NCBI GenBank assembly: GCA_035555315.1
Contig: DATMGU010000070.1
Location: forward strand, 88,915 to 152,914
Source of the DNA: DATMGU01 sp035555315
Lineage (GTDB): Bacteria > Pseudomonadota > Alphaproteobacteria > ATCC43930 > CGMCC-115725
DNA length: 64,000 nt
Direction: 5' to 3'
Shown in pieces: positions 1-8,209 of the stretch. Under the pieces are notes generated by a model, which was not told where the DNA came from, did no database searches, and was given only the letters and a program-made list of their open reading frames with translations. Numbering within the stretch: the first letter of the stretch is position 1; each line of letters opens with the position of its first letter. A program made the position numbers and the translations under genes.

Positions 1-1004
1 CCGACTTTTCGGCGTCCATCAGGGGCGATGTTGTTGGCCTGCTCGGCTTCCTGGGGCTCGTGGTTGTGTTGCTCAGCCTGACCACCGATCGCTTCTTTTC
101 CGGAACGACCTTCACATCGGTTGCCTTTCAGCTGCCCGAACTTGGGCTGCTCACCCTTGCCATGCTGATGCCGATCATCTCCGGCGGCTTCAATCTGGCG
201 GCGACCTTCACCGCCAATATCGCCGGCCTCGCTATGGCCTGGGTGCTGCAGCGCTATGGTGGTGCCGATGCGGGAGCAGCGGCTTTCGTGCTCGGTGTTG
301 TCGCGGCCCTCGCGGCGGGCTCGGCGGCGGGCTGGCTGATGGGCACGATCATCGCCTATACCGGCGCCCATCCCATTCTCGTCTCCCTGTCGATGATGAT
401 TTTTTTGCGCGGCCTTGGCGAATTCCTGACCCATGGCGGCGACATCTCCGGCTTCCCTGCCTTCGTGCTGACGATCGGACAAGGCACCTTGCTGGGCATT
501 CCCGCACCATTGTGGGTTCTCGCCGCCTGCGCCCTCGCCTGGCATGTGGTGATGACCCGTTCCCGGCTCGGCTTCGCCACCCGGATGATCGGTTCCAATA
601 TCGAGGCCACACGCTATTCCGGCATCGACACCAAGCGTTCGGTGACACTGATCTACACCTTGTCGGGCCTGATGTGCGGCATTGCCGGTGTCGTCATGCT
701 CGCGCGCTTCAATTCGGTGCGCGTCGGTCATGGCGAGTCCTATTTGCTCATCACCGTGCTCGCTTGCTTCCTCGGCAGGGTCGATCCCTTCGGCGGCTTC
801 GGGCGGGTCGTGCCGGTTGTCATCGCCCTCGTCATCCTCCAGGTCATCGCATCCGGTCTCAATCTGCTGGGTGCCAACCAGCATCTGGCTACCGCGATGT
901 GGGGCGCCTTCCTTCTCGCCGTCATGGTCCTACGCTGGATCTGGGCAACAGGGTTTCTGCAATCCTTCTTTCGTAACAATCCTAAATACGGAGAGAATTC
1001 ATGA
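1..1004 (+). CDS. Sugar ABC transporter permease (RbsC-like), 5' end outside window
   Basis: Inner-membrane permease of a ribose/simple-sugar type ABC importer (BPD_transp_2 family). The frame is open from base 3 with no stop, and the residues before the first GTG (base 60) already form the first hydrophobic helix, so the true start lies upstream of the window. Several transmembrane helices alternate with short loops. The segment around 'SGGFNLA' and the loop 'RSRLGFATRMIGSNIEATRYSGI' (split here by description only) match the cytoplasmic coupling loop of RbsC-type proteins, where 'GxNxxAARxSGI' is typical. The stop overlaps the next start as ATGA at 1001-1004, so it is translationally coupled to the epimerase-like gene. 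The ATPase and binding protein are presumably upstream. Substrate unknown; a rare ketose is plausible from the neighbour. Confidence 0.85.
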   Translation, partial: DFSASIRGDVVGLLGFLGLVVVLLSLTTDRFFSGTTFTSVAFQLPELGLLTLAMLMPIISGGFNLAATFTANIAGLAMAWVLQRYGGADAGAAAFVLGVVAALAAGSAAGWLMGTIIAYTGAHPILVSLSMMIFLRGLGEFLTHGGDISGFPAFVLTIGQGTLLGIPAPLWVLAACALAWHVVMTRSRLGFATRMIGSNIEATRYSGIDTKRSVTLIYTLSGLMCGIAGVVMLARFNSVRVGHGESYLLITVLACFLGRVDPFGGFGRVVPVVIALVILQVIASGLNLLGANQHLATAMWGAFLLAVMVLRWIWATGFLQSFFRNNPKYGENS

Positions 1005-1849
1005 AGGGTTTTGGCGTTCATACCAGCCTGTGGGCGCATAGCTGGACCCGCGAGGCAGCCGAGCTCTCGATCGGCGAAGCGGCGAAATACAAGCTCGCTT
1101 TCGTCGAGATCGCGCTGCTCGAACCGCAAAAGGTCGATACCGGCCACACCCGGGCCTTGCTCGAAAAGCACGGCATCGGCGCCGTCTGCTCACTCGGCCT
1201 GCCCGACGAGTGCCGCCCCACCAAAAATCCGGACAAAGCGCTGGAGTTCCTGACGCTGGCGCTCGACAAGACCGCCGAGATCGGCGCCAAGGCGCTGTCC
1301 GGCGTGATCTACGGCTCGATCGGCGAGCGCACCGGCAAGCCGCCGACGCAGGCCGAATATGACGTGGTGACCACCACGATGACCAAAGTCGCGGCGTATG
1401 CCCGCAAACTCGGTCTTGACATCGGGTTTGAAGCCGTCAACCGCTACGAAAACCACATGATGAACACCACGGAGCAGGTGGTCGGCGTCATCGAGCGCAT
1501 CGGCGCCCCCAATGTGTTCCTGCATCTCGATACCTACCACATGAACATCGAGGAAAAGGGCCAGGCCAACGGCATTCTCAAGGCCGGTGGGCATCTGAAA
1601 TATATCCATCTGTCGGAGAGCGATCGCGGTGTTCCCGGCATGGGCACGGTTGCCTGGGATGAAGTGTACGGGGCTCTGGCCGGCATCGGCTTCAAGGGCG
1701 GCATGGCGATGGAGAGCTTCATCCATATGCCGCCTCAGCTTGCCTCGGCCTTGTCGGTCTGGCGGCCGGTTGCCAATAGCCGCGAGGAAATCTTGGCTGA
1801 TGGCCTGCCTTTCCTGCGCAACAAGGCAAGGCAATATGGGCTGATCTAG
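1001..1849 (+). CDS. Sugar epimerase/isomerase of the D-tagatose 3-epimerase family
   Basis: TIM-barrel sugar phosphate isomerase/epimerase (AP-endonuclease 2 fold), 282 aa. It closely follows the D-psicose/D-tagatose 3-epimerase pattern: 'NRYENHMMNT' at 148-156, 'LDTYHMNIEE' at 176-185, 'IHLSESDRG' at 202-210 and 'MES' near 237-239. These contain the expected divalent metal ligands Glu150, Asp177, a His at about 203 and Glu238. Family members interconvert ketohexoses at C3 (e.g. D-fructose/D-psicose). The start overlaps the permease stop (ATGA), so it belongs to a sugar-uptake operon that begins upstream of the window. The exact sugar cannot be read from sequence. Confidence 0.85.
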   Translation: MKGFGVHTSLWAHSWTREAAELSIGEAAKYKLAFVEIALLEPQKVDTGHTRALLEKHGIGAVCSLGLPDECRPTKNPDKALEFLTLALDKTAEIGAKALSGVIYGSIGERTGKPPTQAEYDVVTTTMTKVAAYARKLGLDIGFEAVNRYENHMMNTTEQVVGVIERIGAPNVFLHLDTYHMNIEEKGQANGILKAGGHLKYIHLSESDRGVPGMGTVAWDEVYGALAGIGFKGGMAMESFIHMPPQLASALSVWRPVANSREEILADGLPFLRNKARQYGLI

Positions 1850-1954
1850 CATTAGACCGCGTCGCAGGTTTGGCGACAGATCGGACGAAAGGACGGGTTT
1901 GCAGCGGCCCCTATCGGTGCATACGCTTACCTAGGTTTTCTGTTCCTCTGCTAC

Positions 1955-2158
1955 TCAGAGCCCAATTACTGGCCCCCGAGGGGCCCTCATCTTGCCGGGC
2001 GCATATTCCATTCCGGGCTCGATGGTCAGGACCATGTTTTCCAGGATGACGGTACCATCGCCGAGCCGATGCGATGGCGGCTCGGTCAGCTGAAGGCCAA
2101 GTCCGTGACCGAGGCGGCCGACATTGTTTCCGACCGGGCCGCGGATTGTCTCGAGCCA
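1955..2158 (-). pseudogene. C-terminal remnant of an M24 (Xaa-Pro aminopeptidase/creatinase-like) protein
   Basis: A 67-codon open stretch with no usable start, bounded upstream by a TAG (2159-2161) that lies 4 nt from the end of the chemoreceptor gene. The translation contains 'VGRLGHGLGLQLTEPPS' followed by 'ENMVLTIEPGMEY' and 'APGKM', the hallmark C-terminal motifs of M24 peptidases (metal-ligand His in GHGLGL, Glu in IEPG). It then jumps straight to 'RAPRGPVIGL' and stop, so the usual 'VHEE' segment with the last metal-ligand Glu is missing (about 20 codons deleted). Both truncation and internal deletion argue for a dead gene fragment. The identity of the parent subfamily is not determinable. 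Confidence 0.75.
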
Positions 2159-2164
2159 CTACAC

Positions 2165-3838
2165 TTATGCCGCCCTAACGCCCCTGATGAACTGATTTAC
2201 CTCCCCGGTGAGGCTATCGACCTGCTGGGAAAGCTCGCCCGCCACCGACAGAACCTCCGCCGCGGCCGAACCGGTCGCGGTCGAGGCTTCCCGGACGCCT
2301 GAGATGTTCGATGACACCTCCTGCGTGCCCCTCGCGGCCTCCTGAACATTCCGGGCGATTTCCCTGGTCGCGGCACCTTGTTCCTCAACCGCGGACGCGA
2401 TTCCCGCCGCGATATCGTTGATCTCGACGATGGTGCCGATGATGCCCTGGATGGCCGTCACCGTTTGCGATGTCGCCCCTTGAATGGCCGTGATCTGCTC
2501 GGCGATCTCGGTCGTCGCCCTGGCGGTTTGGGTAGCCAGGGACTTCACCTCGGATGCGACGACGGCGAAACCTTTACCCGCCTCGCCGGCGCGCGCAGCC
2601 TCGATCGTGGCATTGAGCGCCAGCAAATTCGTTTGACCGGCGATCGCCTGAATGAGCGTCACGACGTTGCCGATCTTCTGAGCGCCCAGCGCCAGCGCCT
2701 GTATGTCGGTGCCAGCCCGCCGCGCATCATCGACCGCCTTGCCGGCGATCCTCGCCGACTGCTCCACCTGTCGACCGATCTCCTCGACCGAGGAGGAAAG
2801 TTCCTCGGTCGCAGCGGCCACGGTCTGCACGTTCGCGGAGGTTTGTTCCGATGCGGCGGAGACCGCGCCAGCTTGCATATTCGTCTGTTCGGCGATCGAC
2901 GACATCGACCGCGCCGTCCCCTCCATCTCGATCGCCGCCGACGAGACGCCATTGACGAGTTCGCCGACCTTCGCCTCGAACGTTTTGGTTAGGCTCTCCA
3001 GTTGCAGTGCGCGACGAACCTTGGCCTCGTTATCCGCTGCTTGCGCCGCGACGAGGCGATCTGCCTCGATCATATTGTCCCTGAACACTTGCACGGCTTT
3101 CGCCATGTCCCCAATCTCGTCTTTGCGTCCGAGACCGACGATATCCGTCGCCATATCGCGTCGCGCCAGACGGCTCATCGCCGCGGTCATGCCCTTGACC
3201 GGATCAGCAATACTCCGCGCGATGGCGAAGGCGAGCGCGAGGCCGAACAGGACACTCGAGATGCCGATGACGAGAGCGATGTTGATGGTGGCGGCAATTT
3301 TATCCGTCGCAGCGATGTCGAAGGCATTGGCTGTCTTCTCGTATCCCTCCGAAAGGCGCCCGCCAATCTCCTCGAACTTTCCGGCTGCGGCTCTCGTCTC
3401 GGCGATCCCACTCTTCGCTTCCGGGACATCCAGCGCATTGTTCATGCCGCCAAAGTTCTTCAGCTTCGCTATGACGGCTTCATAGGCCGTAATCGCAACC
3501 TCCAAGTCCTTTGCCATCGTCAGCCGCGAGGGATCTTTCGTCCGGGCTTGGAGCTCCGCTAAATTTTGGTGAGCCTTCTGAAAGGCCCGGTCAGCCATCT
3601 GCCAATGACTCTGGTCGCCCGTCGCAAGCGCCATCCAGCCCTGCATCCTGCCTTCGAACGCCCGCTTCTCAGCGAGTTCCTCTAGGGCTTCATTGCCTCT
3701 GCTACGACTCACATTATCAAAGAAGGTTCGCGAGGATGCACTCGAATAAATTACAAAACTACTCAATCCGGCAATCAAAACGACCAAAATACCAAATCCG
3801 ACAAGAAGTTTCGAAATTATTCGAGTGTTTCTCAGCAC
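2165..3838 (-). CDS. Methyl-accepting chemotaxis protein
   Basis: Transmembrane chemoreceptor, 557 aa. Helix 1 lies at about residues 10-31, a roughly 155-residue helical periplasmic sensor (four-helix-bundle type) follows, and helix 2 is at about 185-210. A HAMP segment ('ARSIADPVKGMTAAM') leads into the long cytoplasmic coiled coil. The signalling tip is 'IAGQTNLLALNATIEAARAGE', shortened here to its core 'QTNLLALNATIEAARAGE', the conserved CheA/CheW-binding hairpin. No C-terminal CheR-tethering pentapeptide is seen; the protein ends 'FIRGVRAA'. No che genes are nearby, so it is an orphan receptor feeding a remote array. Its upstream region is unusually AT-rich. The 3' end abuts an M24 peptidase remnant. 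Confidence 0.95.
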   Translation of the reverse strand: MLRNTRIISKLLVGFGILVVLIAGLSSFVIYSSASSRTFFDNVSRSRGNEALEELAEKRAFEGRMQGWMALATGDQSHWQMADRAFQKAHQNLAELQARTKDPSRLTMAKDLEVAITAYEAVIAKLKNFGGMNNALDVPEAKSGIAETRAAAGKFEEIGGRLSEGYEKTANAFDIAATDKIAATINIALVIGISSVLFGLALAFAIARSIADPVKGMTAAMSRLARRDMATDIVGLGRKDEIGDMAKAVQVFRDNMIEADRLVAAQAADNEAKVRRALQLESLTKTFEAKVGELVNGVSSAAIEMEGTARSMSSIAEQTNMQAGAVSAASEQTSANVQTVAAATEELSSSVEEIGRQVEQSARIAGKAVDDARRAGTDIQALALGAQKIGNVVTLIQAIAGQTNLLALNATIEAARAGEAGKGFAVVASEVKSLATQTARATTEIAEQITAIQGATSQTVTAIQGIIGTIVEINDIAAGIASAVEEQGAATREIARNVQEAARGTQEVSSNISGVREASTATGSAAAEVLSVAGELSQQVDSLTGEVNQFIRGVRAA

Positions 3839-4104
3839 AAAAGATCTCCAATATAAAGAAATAAGTTACTATATAAATTTTTATTATAAATTTCTTATTA
3901 AATAGTTAAATATCGTACAGATCTCTACAGTATTCAGGATTTGTTCCATCGCTTCGGCGGTGCGGCGGGCCTCGTTGTTCGCGATCGATCCGAACTTGGG
4001 CCGTGAGCGTCGCAAACCGCTCCTGCGCGCGGGCGGCATTCACGGCGATAACCTAAGCGCACTCAATCGGCGGCGGCCCCGACAGAAACTCTGATGGCGC
4101 GTCG
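3839..4104. other. Intergenic region with AT-rich block upstream of the chemoreceptor
   Basis: 266 bp without a recognisable gene. Bases 3840-3920 are strongly AT-rich (runs such as 'ttattaaatagttaaat'), in contrast to the GC-rich surroundings, and lie directly upstream of the chemoreceptor start. This probably carries its promoter, but no consensus is unambiguous. Bases 3950-4100 are GC-rich and give only short broken frames on the minus strand that I could not assign to a family. Confidence 0.5.
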
Positions 4105-5277
4105 CTACGCATAAATCCGCGCGTAGAGCTTGATGATTTCCTCGGCCGTCGGCACGCGCGGGTTGTTGCCCGGCGAGCCGGAAGCCAGCGCCTGCTGGGC
4201 CATGGTGGCGGCGAGGTCGAAATAGCGCTGCCGGTCGATGCCGTATTCCGCCGGCGTCGGCACTTTGAGATCGGCGTTGAGGTTGCGGAGGCCACCGATC
4301 AACCGGGCCGTGGCCGCTTGGTCGCCTTCGCTGTCATCGGCGAGCCCCATGGCCTTCGCACATCGCGCATAGCGCGGCAGGGCCGCCGATGCGGAGAACG
4401 CCGTGACCTCCGGCAACAGCATGGCATTCGACAGGCCATGCGGCACGTGGAAGAAGGCGCCGATCGGCCGGCTCATGCCATGGACCAGCGCCACCGAAGC
4501 ATTGGAGAAAGCGATGCCCGCCTGCATCGCGCCCAGCATCATGGCCTCGCGCGCGGCATGGTCACCCGGCGCGAAACAGGCGGTCCGCAGATTGCGCGAG
4601 ATGATCTCGATCGCCGAGAGCGCCAACCCGTCGGTGAACGGGCTGGCCTTGCGGCTGACATAGGCTTCGATCGCATGGGTCAGGCTGTCGATCCCGGTAT
4701 CGGCGGTCAACCGGAACGGCATGCTGAGCGTCAGTTCGTAATCGACGATCGCCGCGGTCGCCGTGCAGGCGAGCCCCATGATCAGCATCTTCTCGTCGGT
4801 CTCGGTATCGGTGATGACGGTGAACCGCGTGACCTCCGAACCGGTCCCGGCCGTGGTCGGGATCGCCACCAGCGGCACGCCGATCCGGGGGATGGGATTG
4901 GGCACCCTATAGTCGCGGACCCGGCCGCCATTCGCCGCCAGCATCGACATCGCCTTGGCCGTATCGATCGGGCTGCCGCCGCCCAGGGCCACGATGCAAT
5001 CATAAGGCGCATCGTCCGCTCCGGCGGTCAGCACCCGCACCCCCGCCTCGACCACGTCGGTGGTCGGATCGGGCACGGTATCGGCGAACACGCCATAGCG
5101 GAGGGCCGCCGCGTCGAGCAGCGCCGTCAACCGGCCGAGCATGCCGGAGGAGCGCATGAACGGATCGGTCACGATCAAGGGGTGCCGGCCGCCGACCTTA
5201 TCCAGAACCTCGGCGATCTGGGCGAGCGCGCCGCCACCGATCTGGATAAGCCGTGGAACGGTGATGCTGGCGATCAT
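4105..5277 (-). CDS. Iron-containing alcohol dehydrogenase
   Basis: Group III (Fe-dependent) NAD(P)-alcohol dehydrogenase, 390 aa, the normal family length. The nucleotide-binding 'GGGSPIDTAKAM' is at 99-110. The metal-site residues keep the family spacing: Asp197 and His201 in 'GIDSLTHAIEAY', His266 in 'LVHGMSRPIG' and His280 in 'HVPHG'. A strong Shine-Dalgarno (GGGGAGG) sits about 7 nt upstream of the ATG at 5277. Monocistronic in appearance. The substrate (primary alcohol, diol or reductive aldehyde clearance) cannot be decided from sequence. Confidence 0.92.
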   Translation of the reverse strand: MIASITVPRLIQIGGGALAQIAEVLDKVGGRHPLIVTDPFMRSSGMLGRLTALLDAAALRYGVFADTVPDPTTDVVEAGVRVLTAGADDAPYDCIVALGGGSPIDTAKAMSMLAANGGRVRDYRVPNPIPRIGVPLVAIPTTAGTGSEVTRFTVITDTETDEKMLIMGLACTATAAIVDYELTLSMPFRLTADTGIDSLTHAIEAYVSRKASPFTDGLALSAIEIISRNLRTACFAPGDHAAREAMMLGAMQAGIAFSNASVALVHGMSRPIGAFFHVPHGLSNAMLLPEVTAFSASAALPRYARCAKAMGLADDSEGDQAATARLIGGLRNLNADLKVPTPAEYGIDRQRYFDLAATMAQQALASGSPGNNPRVPTAEEIIKLYARIYA

Positions 5278-5674
5278 GACGAGACCTCCCCTCGAATGCG
5301 GCCGCCGATTCTTCGGCGTGTTTCCTTGGTCGACAGCTTAGCGCGATCTCGCCGCCGGCACAGTCCGCTCATAGTCAGCCGCTCATATCGGGCGAGCACC
5401 GAAAAGAAACCTGCTTCGGGATGAAATATCCGCCCGCCCTCCGCCGTTAGCTCGGTATCGGTGGAGCGCCAAAGCCACCGTAGTGGAAAAAATTCCCCTA
5501 CGGGCTACGGCGGATCGGCCGGTCAACGACATCGCAACACTTCCGCTGTAATCATGGTGTGCCGGGCTGGAATGATCCGGATAGCCGTCAACCGCGGTTC
5601 TCAAGATGACGCTTAGGCCGCCGCCTGCTCACCCACCCACGCCCGGCTCCCCCCGGACGATCCTTGGCGCGCCT
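5278..5674. promoter_or_regulatory. Divergent intergenic region (iron ADH / TAXI binding protein)
   Basis: About 400 bp between two divergently transcribed genes. It should contain both promoters. The only element I can point to is the ribosome-binding site of the ADH gene at its left edge. An open stretch from 5606 is in frame with the TAXI gene, but its translation is a proline-rich sequence unlike a coding N-terminus. No operator or RNA motif is recognised. Confidence 0.4.
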
Positions 5675-6718
5675 ATGACGCGGCGTTTTCTCATGGTCGG
5701 CGGCCTCGGCGCCGCCGCCCTGCTGGGCGGTGCCGCCGGCCTCGCCCGGCGGATCGGCGCCGCGGCGACACCCGAGGCGCGTTTCTTCCGGATCGGCACC
5801 GCCGCCACGTCGGGCACCTATTTCCCGATCGGCGGCGAGATCGCCAGCGCCATTTCGAACCCGCCGGGATCGCGCGATTGCGAACGCGGCGGCAGTTGCG
5901 GCGTGCCCGGCATGATCGCGGTCGCTCAGGCGAGCCAGGGCTCGGTCGACAATGTACAGGCGGTGGCGAGCGACCGTATCGAGTCGGCGCTCTGCCAGGC
6001 CGATATCGCCACCTGGGCCTATACCGGGACGGGGATCTTCGACAAAAAGAAGCCGCTGATCTCGATCCGGGCGCTGGCCAATCTGTTCCCCGAGACCATC
6101 CACATCGTGGTCCGTGCCGATGGCCCGATCCATACGCTGAAGGACCTCAAGGGCAAACGCATCTCCCTCGGCGAGCCGGAATCGGGCACGCTGGTCGATG
6201 CGCGCCTGATCCTGGCCGCGGTCGGACTGAGCGAGCGGGACGTGAAGGCGGCCAACCTCAAGGTCTCGTCGGCCGCGACCGCCCTGCAAGACGGCTCGCT
6301 CGATGGGTTTTTCCTGTTCGGCGGCTATCCCGTTCCGGCGATCGCCGATCTGGCGGCGATGCTGCCGATCAGGCTGGTGCCGCTCGACGCCCAAACCCTG
6401 GAAAAGCTGCAGCGGCGCTCACCCTTCTTCAACCGTGAGGCGATCCCGGGCAGCACCTATGCGGGGCTGGAGGACGAGACGCCGACCCTGAGCATCGGCG
6501 CGTTGTGGATCGCCTCGACGACGCTGGACAACGACCTCGCCTACGCCTTGGTGAAGGCACTGTGGCAGGACGGCAACCGTCGGCTGTTCGAAGGCGGCCA
6601 CCCGATCGGCAAGCGCATCACCCTGCCCCATGCCCTGGAAGGCATCAGCATTCCGCTGCACCCGGGCGCCGCGCGGTTCTACGCGGATGTCGGCATGGCA
6701 GTGAAAGAGCCGGGTTGA
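5675..6718 (+). CDS. TAXI-family TRAP transporter solute-binding protein
   Basis: Periplasmic binding protein of the TRAP-associated extracytoplasmic immunogenic (TAXI) family. The mature N-terminus 'FFRIGTAATSGTYFPIGG' shows the family hallmark (GTAxxxGTYYPxG), and later 'LKGKRISLGEPESGT' matches the ligand-binding core. I start at 5675, giving 347 aa, because this places 'TRRFLMVGGLGAAALLGG' at the N-terminus: a twin-arginine-like or Sec signal peptide. An in-frame ATG at 5606 would add an unlikely proline-rich leader. No TRAP membrane subunit (DctQ/DctM fusion) is in the window, so the protein is an orphan here. Ligand unknown (glutamate or dicarboxylates are known for some relatives). Confidence 0.85.
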   Translation: MTRRFLMVGGLGAAALLGGAAGLARRIGAAATPEARFFRIGTAATSGTYFPIGGEIASAISNPPGSRDCERGGSCGVPGMIAVAQASQGSVDNVQAVASDRIESALCQADIATWAYTGTGIFDKKKPLISIRALANLFPETIHIVVRADGPIHTLKDLKGKRISLGEPESGTLVDARLILAAVGLSERDVKAANLKVSSAATALQDGSLDGFFLFGGYPVPAIADLAAMLPIRLVPLDAQTLEKLQRRSPFFNREAIPGSTYAGLEDETPTLSIGALWIASTTLDNDLAYALVKALWQDGNRRLFEGGHPIGKRITLPHALEGISIPLHPGAARFYADVGMAVKEPG

Positions 6719-6828
6719 AGCCCCGAGCGGCTTGGGCCTCCCGATTCCTTGATGTTTGAACGATGGCGCGCATAGGACGTTACTCCTGGTACTCGCCGCC
6801 CTAGCGCGGTCAACCAGGGATTATTCTC

Positions 6829-7020
6829 GTGTTCAAGGTCATCCGCATCGCGATCTTCGCCCTTCCGCTGCTGGCGCTCGCCGGCTGCCACAAGGAAGGA
6901 CCCGCCGAGCAAGCCGGCAAGTCGATCGACAATGCCGGACAAAGCATCAAGGACGCGATCGATCCGCCGGGTCCGGCACAGAAGGCGGGCCGCGCGGTCG
7001 ACAAAGCCACCACCGACTAA
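6829..7020 (+). CDS. Small entericidin-like lipoprotein
   Basis: 63-aa predicted lipoprotein with a GTG start preceded by 'ccaggga' as ribosome-binding site. A short basic N-terminus and hydrophobic stretch end in the lipobox 'LALAGC', with Cys20 as lipidation site. The mature part is a small helical, Ala/Lys/Asp-rich peptide with repeated 'AGKSIDNAGQSIKDAI' and 'AGRAVDKA' segments, as in small helical entericidin-like or stress-associated lipoproteins. Function not assignable. Its stop codon overlaps the end of the convergent deacetylase gene by 4 nt. Confidence 0.65.
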   Translation: MFKVIRIAIFALPLLALAGCHKEGPAEQAGKSIDNAGQSIKDAIDPPGPAQKAGRAVDKATTD

Positions 7021-7958
7021 ACCCCGGCGCCTCGGAGCGGTGGGGCGGCTTGGTCGCGGCACCAGGTCGCGACCTGGGCGTGGGTCGCGAACCAGCAGCC
7101 GCCCTGCTGCTTCATATGCTCGATCAGCCGCCGGAGCAGCGGCACCCGGCTGCGATGGCCGATGACATGCGGATGCATGGTCAGCAGGAACAGCCCGCCC
7201 TCCTCCCAGGCACCGTCGAATTCGGCGCGGAATATCTCCTCCACCGCCGAGGGGGCCGTGTAGGGCCGTAGCCCGGAAAAACGCAGCATGTTGAAATAGA
7301 CGGCATCGTCGCGGATCCATTCCGGCGGCAATTCGACCATGCCCGTCGGCTCGCCATCGGCGAGCAGCTCGTAGGGCTCGTCATCCGCCATCAGGCTGCT
7401 GTCGTAGAGCAGCCCCATCTCCCGTTCGATGCGCAGCGTGTTGACCGAGAAGTCCCAGCTCGCTGTACGCATCCCGACCGGGCGGAACCCCGACACCTTC
7501 TCCAGCGTATCCGCCGCGCGTAGGCTGAGGTCGCGTTCGTTCTCGTAGGACAGATCGGTGTTCTTCTCGTGGATCCAGGAATGGATGCCGATCTCGTGTC
7601 CCTCCCGCGCCACGCCGCGCACCTCGTCCGGATGCAGCAGGGCCGAGACGGCGGGGTAGAAGAACGTCGCGGGCACCGCATGCGCTTCCAGCAGCCGACG
7701 CAGCCGCGGCACGCCTTGCCGGTTGCCGTATTGGCCCTGGCTGATCCGCATCGGGCTGTCGTCGTTGTCGCGCAGCGGAATGGTCTCGTGATCGGCATCG
7801 AACGACAACGCCACGGCGCAGCGCGCACCGCCCGGCCAGTGCGACGGCTTTAGGCTGCGGCCGGCACGGGCGCGGCCGACGATCTCGCGCCAGACCGGCT
7901 CTTCCCACTGCCACGGCTCGCCGGCGGGACGGCCAGCGGGATGAGCTGCATCGTTCAT
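7017..7958 (-). CDS. Polysaccharide deacetylase family protein
   Basis: Carbohydrate esterase family 4-type (NodB-fold) protein, 313 aa. Motif 1 is 'LSFDADHET' (around 51-59; Asp pair for metal/catalysis). The His motif 'HEIGIHSWIHE' matches the H(S/T)xxH metal site. The C-terminal 'LLTMHPHVIGHRSR' provides the late conserved His. The N-terminal 'WPGGARCAVALSFD' is typical of the subgroup that includes peptidoglycan deacetylases and allantoinase-like PuuE enzymes, so an amidase role on a small molecule is also possible. No signal peptide is seen, which favours a cytoplasmic small-molecule substrate. It is convergent with the lipoprotein gene. Confidence 0.85.
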   Translation of the reverse strand: MNDAAHPAGRPAGEPWQWEEPVWREIVGRARAGRSLKPSHWPGGARCAVALSFDADHETIPLRDNDDSPMRISQGQYGNRQGVPRLRRLLEAHAVPATFFYPAVSALLHPDEVRGVAREGHEIGIHSWIHEKNTDLSYENERDLSLRAADTLEKVSGFRPVGMRTASWDFSVNTLRIEREMGLLYDSSLMADDEPYELLADGEPTGMVELPPEWIRDDAVYFNMLRFSGLRPYTAPSAVEEIFRAEFDGAWEEGGLFLLTMHPHVIGHRSRVPLLRRLIEHMKQQGGCWFATHAQVATWCRDQAAPPLRGAGV

Positions 7959-8012
7959 TCGAGGTCTCCTTTGAGATGGCCACGCGATCTTAAACAGGTA
8001 TCATCACGACCA

Positions 8013-8102
8013 ACAAATGCTGGGATCACCACGCTGGGCTGGGCCGGTGAGCAGGCCGCCTGGATCACCGGCCAGACGCTGAGCGTCAACGGCGGCAAGT
8101 AA
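8013..8102 (+). pseudogene. Remnant of a short-chain dehydrogenase/reductase
   Basis: Thirty codons in one frame join two separate SDR signature pieces. 'TNAGITT' resembles the central NNAG motif, and 'LGWAGEQAAWITGQTLSVNGGK' (about 22 residues, quoted to show the end) followed by TAA is the canonical SDR C-terminus (xxxITGQxLxVNGG). The approximately 150 residues that should lie between are absent, as is the N-terminal Rossmann part. This is a collapsed gene fragment between the deacetylase and methyltransferase genes. Confidence is high for the C-terminal piece, lower for the NAG piece. Confidence 0.65.
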
Positions 8103-8139
8103 ACCCTACGACACCCGCGAATTTCGCCCATCTTTATTT

Positions 8140-8167
8140 CGTCATCCCCGCTTTCTCGGGAATAACG
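8140..8167. repeat. REP-like imperfect palindrome
   Basis: Inverted repeat with arms CGTCATCCCCG (8140-8150) and CGGGAATAACG (8157-8167), 9 of 11 positions pairing around a 6-nt loop. This resembles the dispersed 'GTCATCCCCGC' palindromes common in Proteobacteria. It lies downstream of the convergent methyltransferase gene end and the SDR remnant and may act as a transcript-end hairpin. Confidence 0.4.
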
Positions 8168-8209
8168 ATTGCCTTAATATTTTAAATCTATTCGCGACTA
8201 CACCCGCCA

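Noticed and set aside
3950..4104. Possible gene remnant on the minus strand upstream of the iron ADH end
   Set aside because: Only short broken frames with no motif I can place; not enough to call a pseudogene.
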